Of a DNA stretch of 64,000 nt, positions 34,272 through 42,576 are shown one piece after another; within the stretch, counting starts at the first letter, position 1, and every line of letters starts with the position of its first letter. Below the pieces are notes generated by a model. That model made no database searches, had not been told where the DNA came from, and saw only the letters and a list, made by a program, of their open reading frames with translations. Source of the DNA: Devosia_A sp035998685 (GTDB taxonomy: Bacteria; Pseudomonadota; Alphaproteobacteria; Rhizobiales; Devosiaceae); contig DASYHK010000004.1 of the NCBI GenBank assembly GCA_035998685.1, positions 1 through 64,000 of the forward strand, given 5' to 3'. The position numbers were made by a program, and so were the translations under genes.

Positions 34272-34440
34272 AAGGGCAGTGGTGGCCGGCTTCGGCGCGC
34301 GGGTTGGCGGCGCGCGCCCTCGGCCAGTCGCCGCGGCTGCCGGTGGGGCGGGAACAGCGGCGGCGGCGCCGGCGGGATTGGGGACCCTCCCGGTGCAGGT
34401 TCACGCTATGCCCGCCTCGTGACAGGCCGATGACGGTGAG

Positions 34441-35352
34441 TCAGCGGATGGCGGCGGCGGTCGCGCGGCGCTGCTGCAGGGCCGGGACCGTCTCGACCAG
34501 CAGGATGGCACAGAAGATGAGGAAGGCGCCGGCATAGCCAATGGGCGTCAGGCGCTCGCCCAGCACGACGGCCCCGCCGAGGGCGGCGAACAGGCTCTCG
34601 GCCGAGAGGATGATGGCCGCGTTGGCCGAGGGCACGTATTGCTGGCCCACGGCCTGCAGGGTGAAGGCGACGGCGGTCGAGAGCACGCCGGCATAGAGGA
34701 TCTCGATCCAGCCACCGGCGATGCCGGCGAGACTCGGCGTCTCGAGGCCGAAGGCGAGGACCGAGGCCATTGTCCCGGCTATCAGGAAGCTGAGGCCGGA
34801 GATGAAGATCGGCAACCCGGTGAGGCGGGCGAGGTAACCGAGCAGCAGCACGTGCAGGGCCCAGAACACGGCGCAGATGACGATCAGCAGGTCGCCGGTG
34901 TTGAAGCGGTCGAGATGGCCGCCATTGAGGTAGTAGATGCCGATAAGGGCGAGCGGCACACCCACATAGATCACCGGGTGCGGGCGCAGGCGCAGCGCGA
35001 GGAAAGCGATCAGCGGCACGAACAGCACGTAGAGCGAAGTCAGGAAGCCGCCATTGGTCACGGTGGTGTAGGCGAGACCCGCCTGCTGCAGCCAGGAGCC
35101 GAGGAAGAAGACAGTGCTCATGGCGAGCAGCAGCAACCAGTGGCGCGGGGCGAGACCGGCGCCGGTCCTTCGGTGGTGGCGGCGGTACTCCCAGAGCGCG
35201 ATGGGCAGGATGACGAGACCGCCGAGGAGATAGCGCACGCCCGTGAAGCTGAGCGGCCCCATGCTGTCCATCGCCGATTTCTGGGCAACGAAGGCGAAGC
35301 CCCAGAACATGGTGCAGCCGAGCAGCATGAGGACGGCGAGGGGGCGGGACAT
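34441..35352 (-). CDS. EamA/DMT family transporter
   Basis: 303-residue, ten-helix inner-membrane transporter with two EamA repeats, starting at ATG 35352 (MSRPLAVLMLLGCTMFWGFAF). The second repeat begins around TGDLLIVICAVFWALHVLLLGYLAR and ends with ILSAESLFAALGGAVVLGERLTP, the usual second-repeat signature. Substrate unknown. Not closely related in sequence to the transporter at 15272. Confidence 0.92.
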   Translation of the reverse strand: MSRPLAVLMLLGCTMFWGFAFVAQKSAMDSMGPLSFTGVRYLLGGLVILPIALWEYRRHHRRTGAGLAPRHWLLLLAMSTVFFLGSWLQQAGLAYTTVTNGGFLTSLYVLFVPLIAFLALRLRPHPVIYVGVPLALIGIYYLNGGHLDRFNTGDLLIVICAVFWALHVLLLGYLARLTGLPIFISGLSFLIAGTMASVLAFGLETPSLAGIAGGWIEILYAGVLSTAVAFTLQAVGQQYVPSANAAIILSAESLFAALGGAVVLGERLTPIGYAGAFLIFCAILLVETVPALQQRRATAAAIR

Positions 35353-35392
35353 GGGGGCCGGGATGACGTTGGAGTGCGTTGATGTGCAGTCG

Positions 35393-35532
35393 TCTCCCTC
35401 CCCCTCGTGGGGAGGGTAGCGCAGCTCGGACCTTCCCAGGTCCGTAGCGTAGCCAGGGTGGGGGGGAGCCGCTTGTTCCGAGCACCTCGCCACCCCCACC
35501 CTTGATCCCTCCCCACAAGGGGGAGGGAGACG
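35393..35532. repeat. Composite GC-rich intergenic repeat
   Basis: Two CCTCCCC...GGGGAGG cores (35396-35417 and about 35506-35528) in inverted relation, separated by GCAGCTCGGACCTTCCCAGG and CACCCCCACCCTTGATCCC. Same core as at 9027 and 24751. Intergenic; ends look like those of small non-autonomous elements. Confidence 0.6.
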
Positions 35533-35590
35533 ACTGAGAGTTCGGAGGAAAAGTTACTGGTGGCTCCTGGCGGATGTCTGACTGTATCTC

Positions 35591-36826
35591 CTACAGCTCC
35601 ACATCCAGCGCGGTAATCAGGCGCTGGATGTCCTCGGGGGCGGTGTAGTGGGTGAAGGAGAGGCGGAGCACGCCGTGGCCGGGGTTGATGCCCAAGGCCT
35701 CGAGCAGGCGCCAGGCGTAGAAATGCCCGCCGGCGGCCATGATGCCGTGGCGGGCGAGGCGTTCGGCGACGGTGACGCTCTGCTCCTTGAGCAGCAGCGA
35801 CAGGGTGGGGGCCCGGCGGTCCGCGTCGACGGGGCCGAGCAGGCGCGCCTTGGGGTTGCCGCGAAGGAAATCCAGCAAGGGGCCGAGCAGCGCCGTCTCC
35901 TGCGCCCGCATGGCATCATGGGCGCGGCGGAAGGGATTGTCGCCGGCCACGGCGTCGCCGGCGATCCCGGCCACCGTCTCCAGATAGTCGGCGATGCCGG
36001 CGCTGGCGGCGATCTGCGCGTGGTCGGGGCCGGCGGGGACCAGACGCTTCCGCGGCTGGGCGTCGTTGAAGAAGTGGCCCTGGTTGGGCAGTTCGGCGGC
36101 CAGCGAGGGCCGGACCGCCATCACCCCCTGGTGCGGCCCGTAGACCTTGTAGGCGGAGAAGAAATAGATGTCGGCGCCCAGCGCCAGCAGGTCGGGCAGG
36201 CCGTGCGGGGCGTAGGACACGCCGTCGACGATGGTGACGGCGCCGAAGGAGCGGGCGCGGGCCGCGACGTCGTGTACCGGGTTGATCTCGCCGACGATGT
36301 TGGAGGCATGCGGCAGGCACACGGCGCGGACCTTGCTGTCCAAGAGCTTGTCGAGTTCGGCGAGATGCAGGCTGCCGCTTTCCTTCTCCACCCGCCACTC
36401 GCGTACGTCGATGCCATGGGCACTCAGCTTGCGCCAGGCGCCGGTATTGGCCTCGTGGTCCTGGTTGGTCACGACTATGGCGTCGCCCGGCTTCAGCCAG
36501 CCGGCGAAAGCATGGCCGAGGGCGTAGGTATTGGCCGAGGTCGAGGGGCCGAAATGAATCCAGTCGACGGTGACGTTGAGCGCCTGCGCGATGCGCCGGT
36601 GGGCGAGGTCCATGGCCTGGCCGGCCTCGCGCGAGGCCGGATAGAAGCCGTAGGGCTGCACCTTGGTGGCCCAGTAATAGTGCTTCATGCGGTTGAGCAC
36701 CGGGGCCGCGGTGTAGGAGCCGCCGGCGTTCTCGAAGAACGCCATGTCTTTAAGATTGGGCTGCCGGAACGCGGGAAATTCGGCGCGGATGCGAGCAGTG
36801 TCGAGCGGCAGCGGAGATTGCGGCAT
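35591..36826 (-). CDS. Cysteine desulfurase-like class V aminotransferase
   Basis: 411-residue PLP enzyme, ATG 36826 (MPQSPLPLDTARIRAEFPAF). The PLP lysine is in FFSAYKVYGPHQG, preceded by VDGVSYAPHGLPDL, and the substrate-binding NQDHEANTGAWRKL and PHASNIVGEINPV blocks are clear. It fits the VC1184-type subfamily of cysteine-desulfurase-like proteins; no Suf/Isc partners are nearby, so a role in Fe-S assembly is not supported. Substrate unknown. Confidence 0.9.
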   Translation of the reverse strand: MPQSPLPLDTARIRAEFPAFRQPNLKDMAFFENAGGSYTAAPVLNRMKHYYWATKVQPYGFYPASREAGQAMDLAHRRIAQALNVTVDWIHFGPSTSANTYALGHAFAGWLKPGDAIVVTNQDHEANTGAWRKLSAHGIDVREWRVEKESGSLHLAELDKLLDSKVRAVCLPHASNIVGEINPVHDVAARARSFGAVTIVDGVSYAPHGLPDLLALGADIYFFSAYKVYGPHQGVMAVRPSLAAELPNQGHFFNDAQPRKRLVPAGPDHAQIAASAGIADYLETVAGIAGDAVAGDNPFRRAHDAMRAQETALLGPLLDFLRGNPKARLLGPVDADRRAPTLSLLLKEQSVTVAERLARHGIMAAGGHFYAWRLLEALGINPGHGVLRLSFTHYTAPEDIQRLITALDVEL

Positions 36827-36948
36827 GGGGGCTTCAGCAGGAACACTCTGAGGGTGCCGCATAGGTAGCCGTTCACCCCGGCGCGAGCAACAGCGGCCAT
36901 CGACAAAAGCGCCCATGCGGGTGGTCGGGTGGCCGCAGACGGCCGGGA

Positions 36949-37377
36949 TCAGGAGGCGATGTACTCCTTGAGGGCGATCGCCTCCTGCTCGGCCTCCTCG
37001 ATCTTGCGCTTGACCACGTCGCCGATGGAGACGATGCCGACGAGTTCGTCGTCCTCGACCACGGGGATGTGGCGGATGCGGTGGCGGGTCATCTGCTCCA
37101 TGAGTTCGGAGACGCTGGCATCGCGGCCGCAGGTAATCACTTCCGCGGTCATGACCTCGCGGACCGACCGCTTCAGCAGCTTGCCCGCGTCGTCATCGAG
37201 GTGGCGGACGATGTCGCGTTCGCTGAGGATGCCGGCGACCTTGCCGCTGTCGTTGATCACGACGACCGCGCCGATGCGGTTGGCGCTGAGGACGCGAATG
37301 GCCTCGGAGATGGGAGCGTGGGTGGTGACCGTATGGACGGTCATGCCCTTGGATTGAAGGATATTGTCGACCTGCAT
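36949..37377 (-). CDS. CBS domain pair protein
   Basis: 142 residues: two CBS domains (about 1-60 and 72-130) with the ligand-binding patterns NRIGAVVVINDSGKVAGILSERDIVRHL and HRIRHIPVVEDDELVGIVSIGDVVKRKI, and a helical C-terminus. Such stand-alone Bateman modules bind adenine nucleotides; partner unknown. ATG 37377 chosen because family members begin MxVxxILxxKG. Confidence 0.93.
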   Translation of the reverse strand: MQVDNILQSKGMTVHTVTTHAPISEAIRVLSANRIGAVVVINDSGKVAGILSERDIVRHLDDDAGKLLKRSVREVMTAEVITCGRDASVSELMEQMTRHRIRHIPVVEDDELVGIVSIGDVVKRKIEEAEQEAIALKEYIAS

Positions 37378-37474
37378 CGCGGACCCTCCTCTCGGGGAGG
37401 TATTCTGGACCAATCCCCGGGAGGCGACAAGGGCAGTGGAGGTGCGGCGGCGTGCCGCCACACCCTGGTTGCAG

Positions 37475-39340
37475 CTATTCGGCGGAGCTCTCCGCATCGT
37501 CCTCGCTCTCCGACTCCTCGGCCTTCGGGGGGAGGGAGGGGAATTCGAGGGCCTGCTGCTCGCCGGCGGTGGTGGCGGTGACGGTGATCTTCTCGGTGAG
37601 GGCCGAGGGGTCGGACTCGGCGGCCATCAGCTCGGCAAGACCCACGCCTGCCGCATCCTTGGCCACCACGTTGAGCGTCAGCTGCGGCGTGCCGCTGAGG
37701 AAGGCGGCCACGCTGGTGCCCACCGCAACGGAATCGGGCGTTGCTCCCAGCAGGCTGATCGGAAGCGCAGTGCCCATGCCGACGAGAACGGCATGCAGGG
37801 CCTGCGGATCCTGGCCTTCGTCACGGGCAGCGAAGGCAACGAGCACCGGCAGGAAGCCATTGTTCTCGAGCTCGATCGTCAGGTCGGTGACGGCCAGCCG
37901 GGTCAGCGCCTGGGTCGCGAGGTCGTGGTTCTCCGAGAACAGGTCGGCGGTGGCGTTGATGATGGTGCCGCTGACGCCGACGCGACCGAGGCCATGCGCC
38001 TCGATGACGAGGTCCTCGAGGGCGATGGTTTCGCTGGCCTCGTCCCAGCGGGCGGCGATGGCGGAACTGAGATCAAGCCGCTCGATGCCCGCGGCCACCA
38101 GGTCGGCGGTATCGCCGGTTGCCGGCAGCTCGAACTCGAGATGGTCGATGGTGGTCGAGAAGGCGCTGGGGATGCCGCTGACATAGTCCTCGAGGGTGAC
38201 GTCCAGGGCGCCAACGCTGGCGACAAGGCGTTCCCCAGAAGTCTCCGGGTTTGCGAAGTCCATGTCGAAGCCGCGCAGCGAAAAGCCTTCGAAGGCGGGG
38301 ATGATGCGGCGCCAGTTGGCCTCGAACCACGCCTCGTCGATGTCTTCGCCGGCTGCGGTGAGGGCGGCAATGGCGCCGGTGAGGTCGGAGCGCTTCCAGG
38401 TGAAGTTCTCGAGTTCCATCCAGCCCTTCTTCGGGCTCTCGAGGCGGAACTCCGTCAGTTCCAGCGGCGGGTAGATGCCGGGCTCGAAGCCGCCAACGGT
38501 CACCGGCCCGAGGTTGATGCTGATCGGTTCCCCGTGATCGTCCTCGCCGGTGCAGCTGACGCCCTCGAGTTCAAAGGGCGAACTGGCAAAGGCCGTCAGG
38601 AAGTCGGCATAGTACTCGATGATGCCGGCCACGGCTTCCGGCGGGGGCGGTTCCTCCGCGTTCTCGGCGGCTTCCAGCTGCTGGGTGAGCGCCATCATGT
38701 CGGCGAGATTGCCCTTGAGCGGCCGAGCCCGGAACTCCGCAATGGTGGCCGATCCGAGTTCGCAGGTTACGTCGGGTGCGGTGAAGGTCGCGCCTTCGAA
38801 CACGAAGTCCTGGTAGAGCGGCGTCATGGTGTCGTCGCCGGTCTGCTCGCCGAGGCCGTAGAAGCCGACGATGCCGCCAATGTCGAAGAGGCCGGTGGAC
38901 ATGCGGCCGAGGGTCAGTTCGGCGCCCTCGATGCCGCCGATCTCGGCGCCGGCAATGACCGAGGAAGCAGCGACGCCGTCATCGATGTCGGTGAGTTCGA
39001 TGCCGCGATAGGTGATCTCGGAGCGCTGCGTCTCGCCCTCCGCGTCCTCGTATTCGGTGGTGAAGACGATTTCCGGGATGCTGATCCTCGCGGCGTCGAG
39101 CCCGGCAAGGTCGGCGCTGGCGAAGTCGCCGGCGAAGATGGCACGGATCTCGGCTTCGCTGAGGTTGGCGTCGACGGCCTCGATGGTGGGAATGGTGAGA
39201 GTGAAGCCGCCCTCGCCGGTCAGCGAGATGTCATTCACCACAAGCGTCTCGGCGGTCGCTGCTCCGGCCGTAGCGGCGAGCAGGGTCGCGGTGAGCGTGG
39301 CCAGCGGCAGCCGGTTCTTCAGGCGCGGGTGCAGGCGCAT
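37475..39340 (-). CDS. Large periplasmic protein of unknown function
   Basis: 621 residues from ATG 39340, with a signal peptide (MRLHPRLKNRLPLATLTATLLAATAGAATA). The mature protein is acidic, rich in beta-type alternations, with repeated phrases of the kind ...LTLGRMSTGLFDIGGIV, MELENFTWKRSDLTGAI, and an acidic C-terminus EESESEDDAESSAE. Two cysteines (DVTCELG, GVSCTGED). No family recognised. Neither neighbour suggests a role. Confidence 0.85.
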   Translation of the reverse strand: MRLHPRLKNRLPLATLTATLLAATAGAATAETLVVNDISLTGEGGFTLTIPTIEAVDANLSEAEIRAIFAGDFASADLAGLDAARISIPEIVFTTEYEDAEGETQRSEITYRGIELTDIDDGVAASSVIAGAEIGGIEGAELTLGRMSTGLFDIGGIVGFYGLGEQTGDDTMTPLYQDFVFEGATFTAPDVTCELGSATIAEFRARPLKGNLADMMALTQQLEAAENAEEPPPPEAVAGIIEYYADFLTAFASSPFELEGVSCTGEDDHGEPISINLGPVTVGGFEPGIYPPLELTEFRLESPKKGWMELENFTWKRSDLTGAIAALTAAGEDIDEAWFEANWRRIIPAFEGFSLRGFDMDFANPETSGERLVASVGALDVTLEDYVSGIPSAFSTTIDHLEFELPATGDTADLVAAGIERLDLSSAIAARWDEASETIALEDLVIEAHGLGRVGVSGTIINATADLFSENHDLATQALTRLAVTDLTIELENNGFLPVLVAFAARDEGQDPQALHAVLVGMGTALPISLLGATPDSVAVGTSVAAFLSGTPQLTLNVVAKDAAGVGLAELMAAESDPSALTEKITVTATTAGEQQALEFPSLPPKAEESESEDDAESSAE

Positions 39341-39419
39341 AAGCAAGGTCCTCAAGTTACCACTGCCCTTTAATAGGCGTTGTGCCCGGCGGGTGCCAGT
39401 CGGGGCGGCGGGCTCGGTC

Positions 39420-39447
39420 AAAAAAAAGGGCCGGGCAGGGCCCGGCC
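39420..39447 (-). terminator. Intrinsic terminator
   Basis: Minus strand GGCCGGGC, loop CCT, GCCCGGCC, C, then eight T: perfect 8-bp stem with a long U-run, 25 bp past the end of the small membrane protein gene at 39473. Confidence 0.92.
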
Positions 39448-39472
39448 GGTTATCGAGCGGGCAGGAGGAGGA

Positions 39473-39799
39473 CTAGCCCCGGTCGCCCTCGGGACGCCAG
39501 CCGCTGAGCGGTCGCGCACGCGGCGGCGCGCTGTAGCGCAGCGGCCCCTTCCGGGCAGCGCGGACGACCTCGACGCTGATTGCGAAGGCAAGGGCGCAGA
39601 GCGGCAGGAACAGCAGCAGCACGCCGACATCGATACTGGCACCGATATTGGCCACCCGCTCCGGCAGCAGCCCGGCGAGCAGCGCCAGGCTGACCCCGAC
39701 AAAGGTGAGCGAGAAGGAGATGGCGGTGACGGAGGCAAGGCCGGTGGCCCTGTCGCGTCCGGTCGGGAGGGTGGAGGGGGATGACTGCATCGGTTCCAT
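39473..39799 (-). CDS. Small hypothetical membrane protein
   Basis: 108 residues with two membrane helices (SVTAISFSLTFVGVSLALLAGLL and GASIDVGVLLLFLPLCALAFAISV) and a basic cytoplasmic-type tail (ARKGPLRYSAPPRARPLSGWRP). No family recognised. A strong terminator directly follows, which supports a real transcript. Confidence 0.7.
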   Translation of the reverse strand: MEPMQSSPSTLPTGRDRATGLASVTAISFSLTFVGVSLALLAGLLPERVANIGASIDVGVLLLFLPLCALAFAISVEVVRAARKGPLRYSAPPRARPLSGWRPEGDRG

Positions 39800-39948
39800 G
39801 ATCTCACGCGCTGGAATTCACAATGGAGTGAGGAGGCCACCAGTTTACGGAAATGGATCGTTGCTGGTGTGGTGAAGCGCGTATTTTTTGAAGGCAATTC
39901 CGTGGCAGCCGCCCGTTGCCGGCGCGCGGACAGCAAGGGAGAAGGCCG

Positions 39949-40392
39949 ATGCGGTCAATCTACAGAGCCTGCCGAAGGGCGCTTGCCGCCGTCGCGATTG
40001 CCGTCGCGGTCGTGGTGCCGGCGTCGGCGGAAGAGGACATTCCTGCGGCGGCGGCCTGGCAGGAGGTGATAAGCGGGCAGATCCAGGCCTTCCGCGAGCG
40101 CGACGCTCCAGCCGCATTCGACTACGCCGGCGCCGCGTTCAAGGTCAGCTTCCAAAACGCCGAGATCTTCTTCGAGACGATCATGCAGTCGGGCTATGAG
40201 CCGATCGTGGACTCACGGTCGCACAGTTTCGGCACCTATGAGCAGGTGGGGACGATGGTGGTGCTGCAGCAGGTGACGCTGGTGGGCAGCGACCTGCAGC
40301 TCTACGGCGCCATCTACCAGCTGATCGAGGAGCCCGAGGGCTGGCGCGTGCAGGGCGTGCAGCTGTACCGGCAGCAGGGGATGGCGACCTGA
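39949..40392 (+). CDS. Secreted DUF4864 protein
   Basis: 147 residues from ATG 39949 behind a good ribosome site (AGGGAGAAGG). Signal peptide (MRSIYRACRRALAAVAIAVAVVVPASA), then the DUF4864 pattern: WQEVISGQIQAFRERDAPAAFDYA, FETIMQSGYEPIVDSRSHSFG, and LQLYGAIYQLIEEPEGWRVQGVQLYRQQG. SnoaL/NTF2-like fold expected; function unknown. Confidence 0.87.
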   Translation: MRSIYRACRRALAAVAIAVAVVVPASAEEDIPAAAAWQEVISGQIQAFRERDAPAAFDYAGAAFKVSFQNAEIFFETIMQSGYEPIVDSRSHSFGTYEQVGTMVVLQQVTLVGSDLQLYGAIYQLIEEPEGWRVQGVQLYRQQGMAT

Positions 40393-40468
40393 ACAACGCG
40401 CCTGCCGCGCTTGTTTCCCGGCATCGCACCGCCTATCAGTCGGTGCGGTGCAAGCAGGGAGACGTGCA

Positions 40469-41671
40469 GTGGGGTTCCTGTCCGAAGCGCTGGGGCGCAT
40501 CCAACCCTCGGCGACGGTCGCCGTCAGCCGCAAGGCAGCGGACATGCAGCGGGCCGGCCGCGATGTCATCTCGCTGGCTGCGGGAGAGCCGGATTTCGAC
40601 ACCCCGCGGCATGTGCGCGACGCCGCCATCGCGGCGATCAACGACGGCAAGACGCGCTACACCAATGTCGACGGCATTCCGGAACTGAAGGAGGCGGTGG
40701 CGCGCAAGTTCCATCGCGACAACGGGCTCGCGGTCGCGGCGGCGGACTGCTTCGTCGCCGCCGGTGGCAAGCAAATCATCTTCAATGCGCTGCTGGCGAC
40801 ACTCGATCCTGGGGACGAGGTGGTGATCCCAGTACCGTACTGGGTGAGCTATCCGGAGATCGTGCGGCTCTGCGATGCGGAGCCGGTGTTCGCACAGGCC
40901 GATGCCACGACCGGCTTCAAGCTGACGCCGGAGGCGCTGGAACGGGCGATCACGCCACGCAGCAAGTGGGTGATCCTCAATACGCCATCCAATCCCAGCG
41001 GCGCCGCGTACAGCGCCGGCGAACTGCGGGCGCTGGCGGCGGTACTGATGCGACACCCGCAGGTGCACATCCTGACCGACGACATCTACGAAGTGCTGGT
41101 CTATGACGGCGGGGAGTTCGCCACCATTGCGGGGGTGGAGCCAGCGCTGCTGCCGCGGACGCTGACCATGAACGGAGTGTCGAAATCGCACGCCATGACC
41201 GGCTGGCGCATCGGCTACTGCACCGGGCCGCGAGAGCTGCTGGGGGGCATGCTGAAGCTGCAGAGCCAGTCGACGACCAATCCGTCTTCGATTTCCCAAT
41301 GGGCGGCGGTTGCGGCGCTGGACGGGCCGCAGGAATTTCTCAGCGAGTGGCGCGCGGTTTTCCAGGGCCGTCGCGACCTGGTGGTGGCCGGGCTGAATGG
41401 TGCCGCGGGGGTGGAGTGCCTGACGCCGGAGGGCGCCTTCTACGCGTTTCCGTCGGTGCAAGGGCTGCTGGGGCGCCGCTCGGGTGGCGGCCGGGAACTG
41501 GCGACGGACGAGGACGTGGTGATGGCGCTGCTCGAGGAGACCGGGGTGGCGCTGGTGCATGGCTCGGCCTTCGGGCTGCCCGGCCATCTGCGGCTGAGCT
41601 ACGCCGCTGCCAACGCCCAGCTCGAGGACGCCGTGGGGCGGATCCAAGACTTCTGTTCGAGGGTCAGCTGA
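40469..41671 (+). CDS. Class I pyridoxal-phosphate aminotransferase (aspartate type)
   Basis: 400 residues from GTG 40469, which has GGGAGA 7 bp upstream and gives MGFLSEALGRIQPSATVAV, the family N-terminus. PLP lysine in TMNGVSKSHAMTGWRIGY; other motifs: LAAGEPDFDTP, NTPSNPSGAAYS, ILTDDIYE. Fits the AatA-type (I-gamma) aspartate/prephenate aminotransferases of alphaproteobacteria. An earlier GTG at 40448 is less likely. Confidence 0.93.
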   Translation: MGFLSEALGRIQPSATVAVSRKAADMQRAGRDVISLAAGEPDFDTPRHVRDAAIAAINDGKTRYTNVDGIPELKEAVARKFHRDNGLAVAAADCFVAAGGKQIIFNALLATLDPGDEVVIPVPYWVSYPEIVRLCDAEPVFAQADATTGFKLTPEALERAITPRSKWVILNTPSNPSGAAYSAGELRALAAVLMRHPQVHILTDDIYEVLVYDGGEFATIAGVEPALLPRTLTMNGVSKSHAMTGWRIGYCTGPRELLGGMLKLQSQSTTNPSSISQWAAVAALDGPQEFLSEWRAVFQGRRDLVVAGLNGAAGVECLTPEGAFYAFPSVQGLLGRRSGGGRELATDEDVVMALLEETGVALVHGSAFGLPGHLRLSYAAANAQLEDAVGRIQDFCSRVS

Positions 41672-41686
41672 GGGGCCACGGTACGG

Positions 41687-41790
41687 AAAAGGCCCCGCTC
41701 GAGGGGCGAGCGGGGCCTTCGCGGCGGCCGCCGAAGCGGCCGGCCTGAGAACGCGGCCAGGGAGGAGGAGGAGGCCGCAATCTCGTAATG
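41687..41790 (-). ncRNA. Cuckoo/CcsR-like sRNA, unit E with terminator
   Basis: Minus strand: hairpin GAGATTGCGGCC / GGCCGCGTTCTC (41784-41747; 11 of 12 pairs incl. one G-U) with loop TCCTCCTCCTCCCT; then a GC-rich stem and the terminator GGCCCCGCTCG, loop CCCCT, CGAGCGGGGCC, TTTT (41717-41687). Loop-exposed CCTCCTCCC plus a terminator hairpin is the defining layout of the cuckoo RNA family (CcsR1-4 of Rhodobacter sphaeroides). No promoter identified; 5' end approximate. Confidence 0.7.
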
Positions 41791-41873
41791 GCACTATCGG
41801 CGCTGGCGGCGCCTACCACAAACGCGAACTCGGAAACCCAGCCATGCATTGGCCGCAGGGACGGGCAGACAGC

Positions 41874-42066
41874 AAAAAAAAGGCTCCATCCGAAGATGGA
41901 GCCTAAAAGATCGGACCGAAGTCCAAATCCAAAGTAGGGCAGACGACGAGGGAGGAGGATACGTCATCTGCCGGTGGGTCCGGACCTCGGGAGGAGGATA
42001 AGGCCAGAACCCGTTGTCGCAGACCAAACACCGAGGGAGGAGGATACGGCGTAGGTCACATCGACC
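41874..42066 (-). ncRNA. Cuckoo/CcsR-like sRNA, triple unit B-C-D with terminator
   Basis: Three consecutive hairpins on the minus strand, each with loop TATCCTCCTCCC: B (42057-42022, ACGCCG/CGGTGT plus GACC/GGTC), C (42012-41976, 12 positions, one mismatch) and D (41972-41938, GGCAGATGACG/CGTCGTCTGCC, 11 pairs with one wobble). After D come a GGAC-TTCG-GTCC hairpin and a strong terminator GGCTCCATC-TTCG-GATGGAGCC with eight T (41903-41874). One transcript processed to three RNAs is likely, as in Rhodobacter. A heat-shock-type promoter precedes it. Confidence 0.8.
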
Positions 42067-42072
42067 AAACGA

Positions 42073-42101
42073 ATATGGATGTCGCACCGTTCCGCAGCAA
42101 G
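42073..42101 (-). promoter_or_regulatory. RpoH-like promoter of the B-C-D sRNAs
   Basis: Minus strand CTTGCT (42101-42096), 17 bp, CCATAT (42078-42073). This matches the alphaproteobacterial RpoH pattern CTTG...-N17-CCATnT closely and predicts a start near 42066, just upstream of hairpin B. Confidence 0.6.
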
Positions 42102-42184
42102 GCGGGCGGCGGAATGCCAGCTATGCGCTGGGTGCAGGGAAGGGTCAGTCTTGCTGCCCTGAATCTGCCGTCTTCCGACCGGCC

Positions 42185-42299
42185 AAAAAATTTGGCCCCG
42201 CTCGAGGGGAGAGCGGGGCCAAGTCGCAGACGGCGAGCCGCCTGCGGGAGGAACAGACGCCGGTCCAAGGGAGGAGGAGGAGAAGACCAGCGCCGTCGA
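42185..42299 (-). ncRNA. Cuckoo/CcsR-like sRNA, unit A with terminator
   Basis: Minus strand hairpin CGCTGGTC/GACCGGCG (42292-42258) with loop TTCTCCTCCTCCTCCCTTG, then a second hairpin CAGGCGG-CTCG-CCGTCTG and an intrinsic terminator GGCCCCGCTC, loop TCCCCTC, GAGCGGGGCC, AAATTTTTT (42220-42185). First and separate member of the array. The 5' end is inferred from the putative promoter at 42306-42332. Confidence 0.72.
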
Positions 42300-42305
42300 G
42301 GGGGA

Positions 42306-42332
42306 TGTATGGTGGAGGGGCCATGCCATCAA
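42306..42332 (-). promoter_or_regulatory. Possible promoter of sRNA unit A
   Basis: Minus strand TTGATG (42332-42327), 15 bp, CATACA (42311-42306). Weak match to an RpoH- or sigma-70-type promoter; proposed because it lies about 7 bp before the likely 5' end of unit A. Confidence 0.35.
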
Positions 42333-42576
42333 CCCGCCCGTCTGCATGCCAGCCATGCAGTCAGCGCATGGAAGGCTTTCGGGCCAGTTGTTCGAACAGA
42401 CGGCGGGTGTCGCGGCCGTGCAAGGGGACCGGGGGTCAGATCGTCAACCTGCCCAGGTGCAGCTTCGGCGCATCTCTGAAGCTACAAGTGCCCGAAGGCA
42501 GCAGTTGCTTTTCGGATATTACTCGTGAAGCAGTCCATGCAGAGCGTTCAGCTTTCTGGGCAGGAACTGGAAGAAA

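Noticed and set aside
41760..42290. Series of plus-strand Shine-Dalgarno sites (GGGAGGAGG) for small ORFs
   Set aside because: No start codons follow at proper spacing; on the minus strand these are the CCTCCTCCC loops of stable hairpins, each set ended by a terminator.
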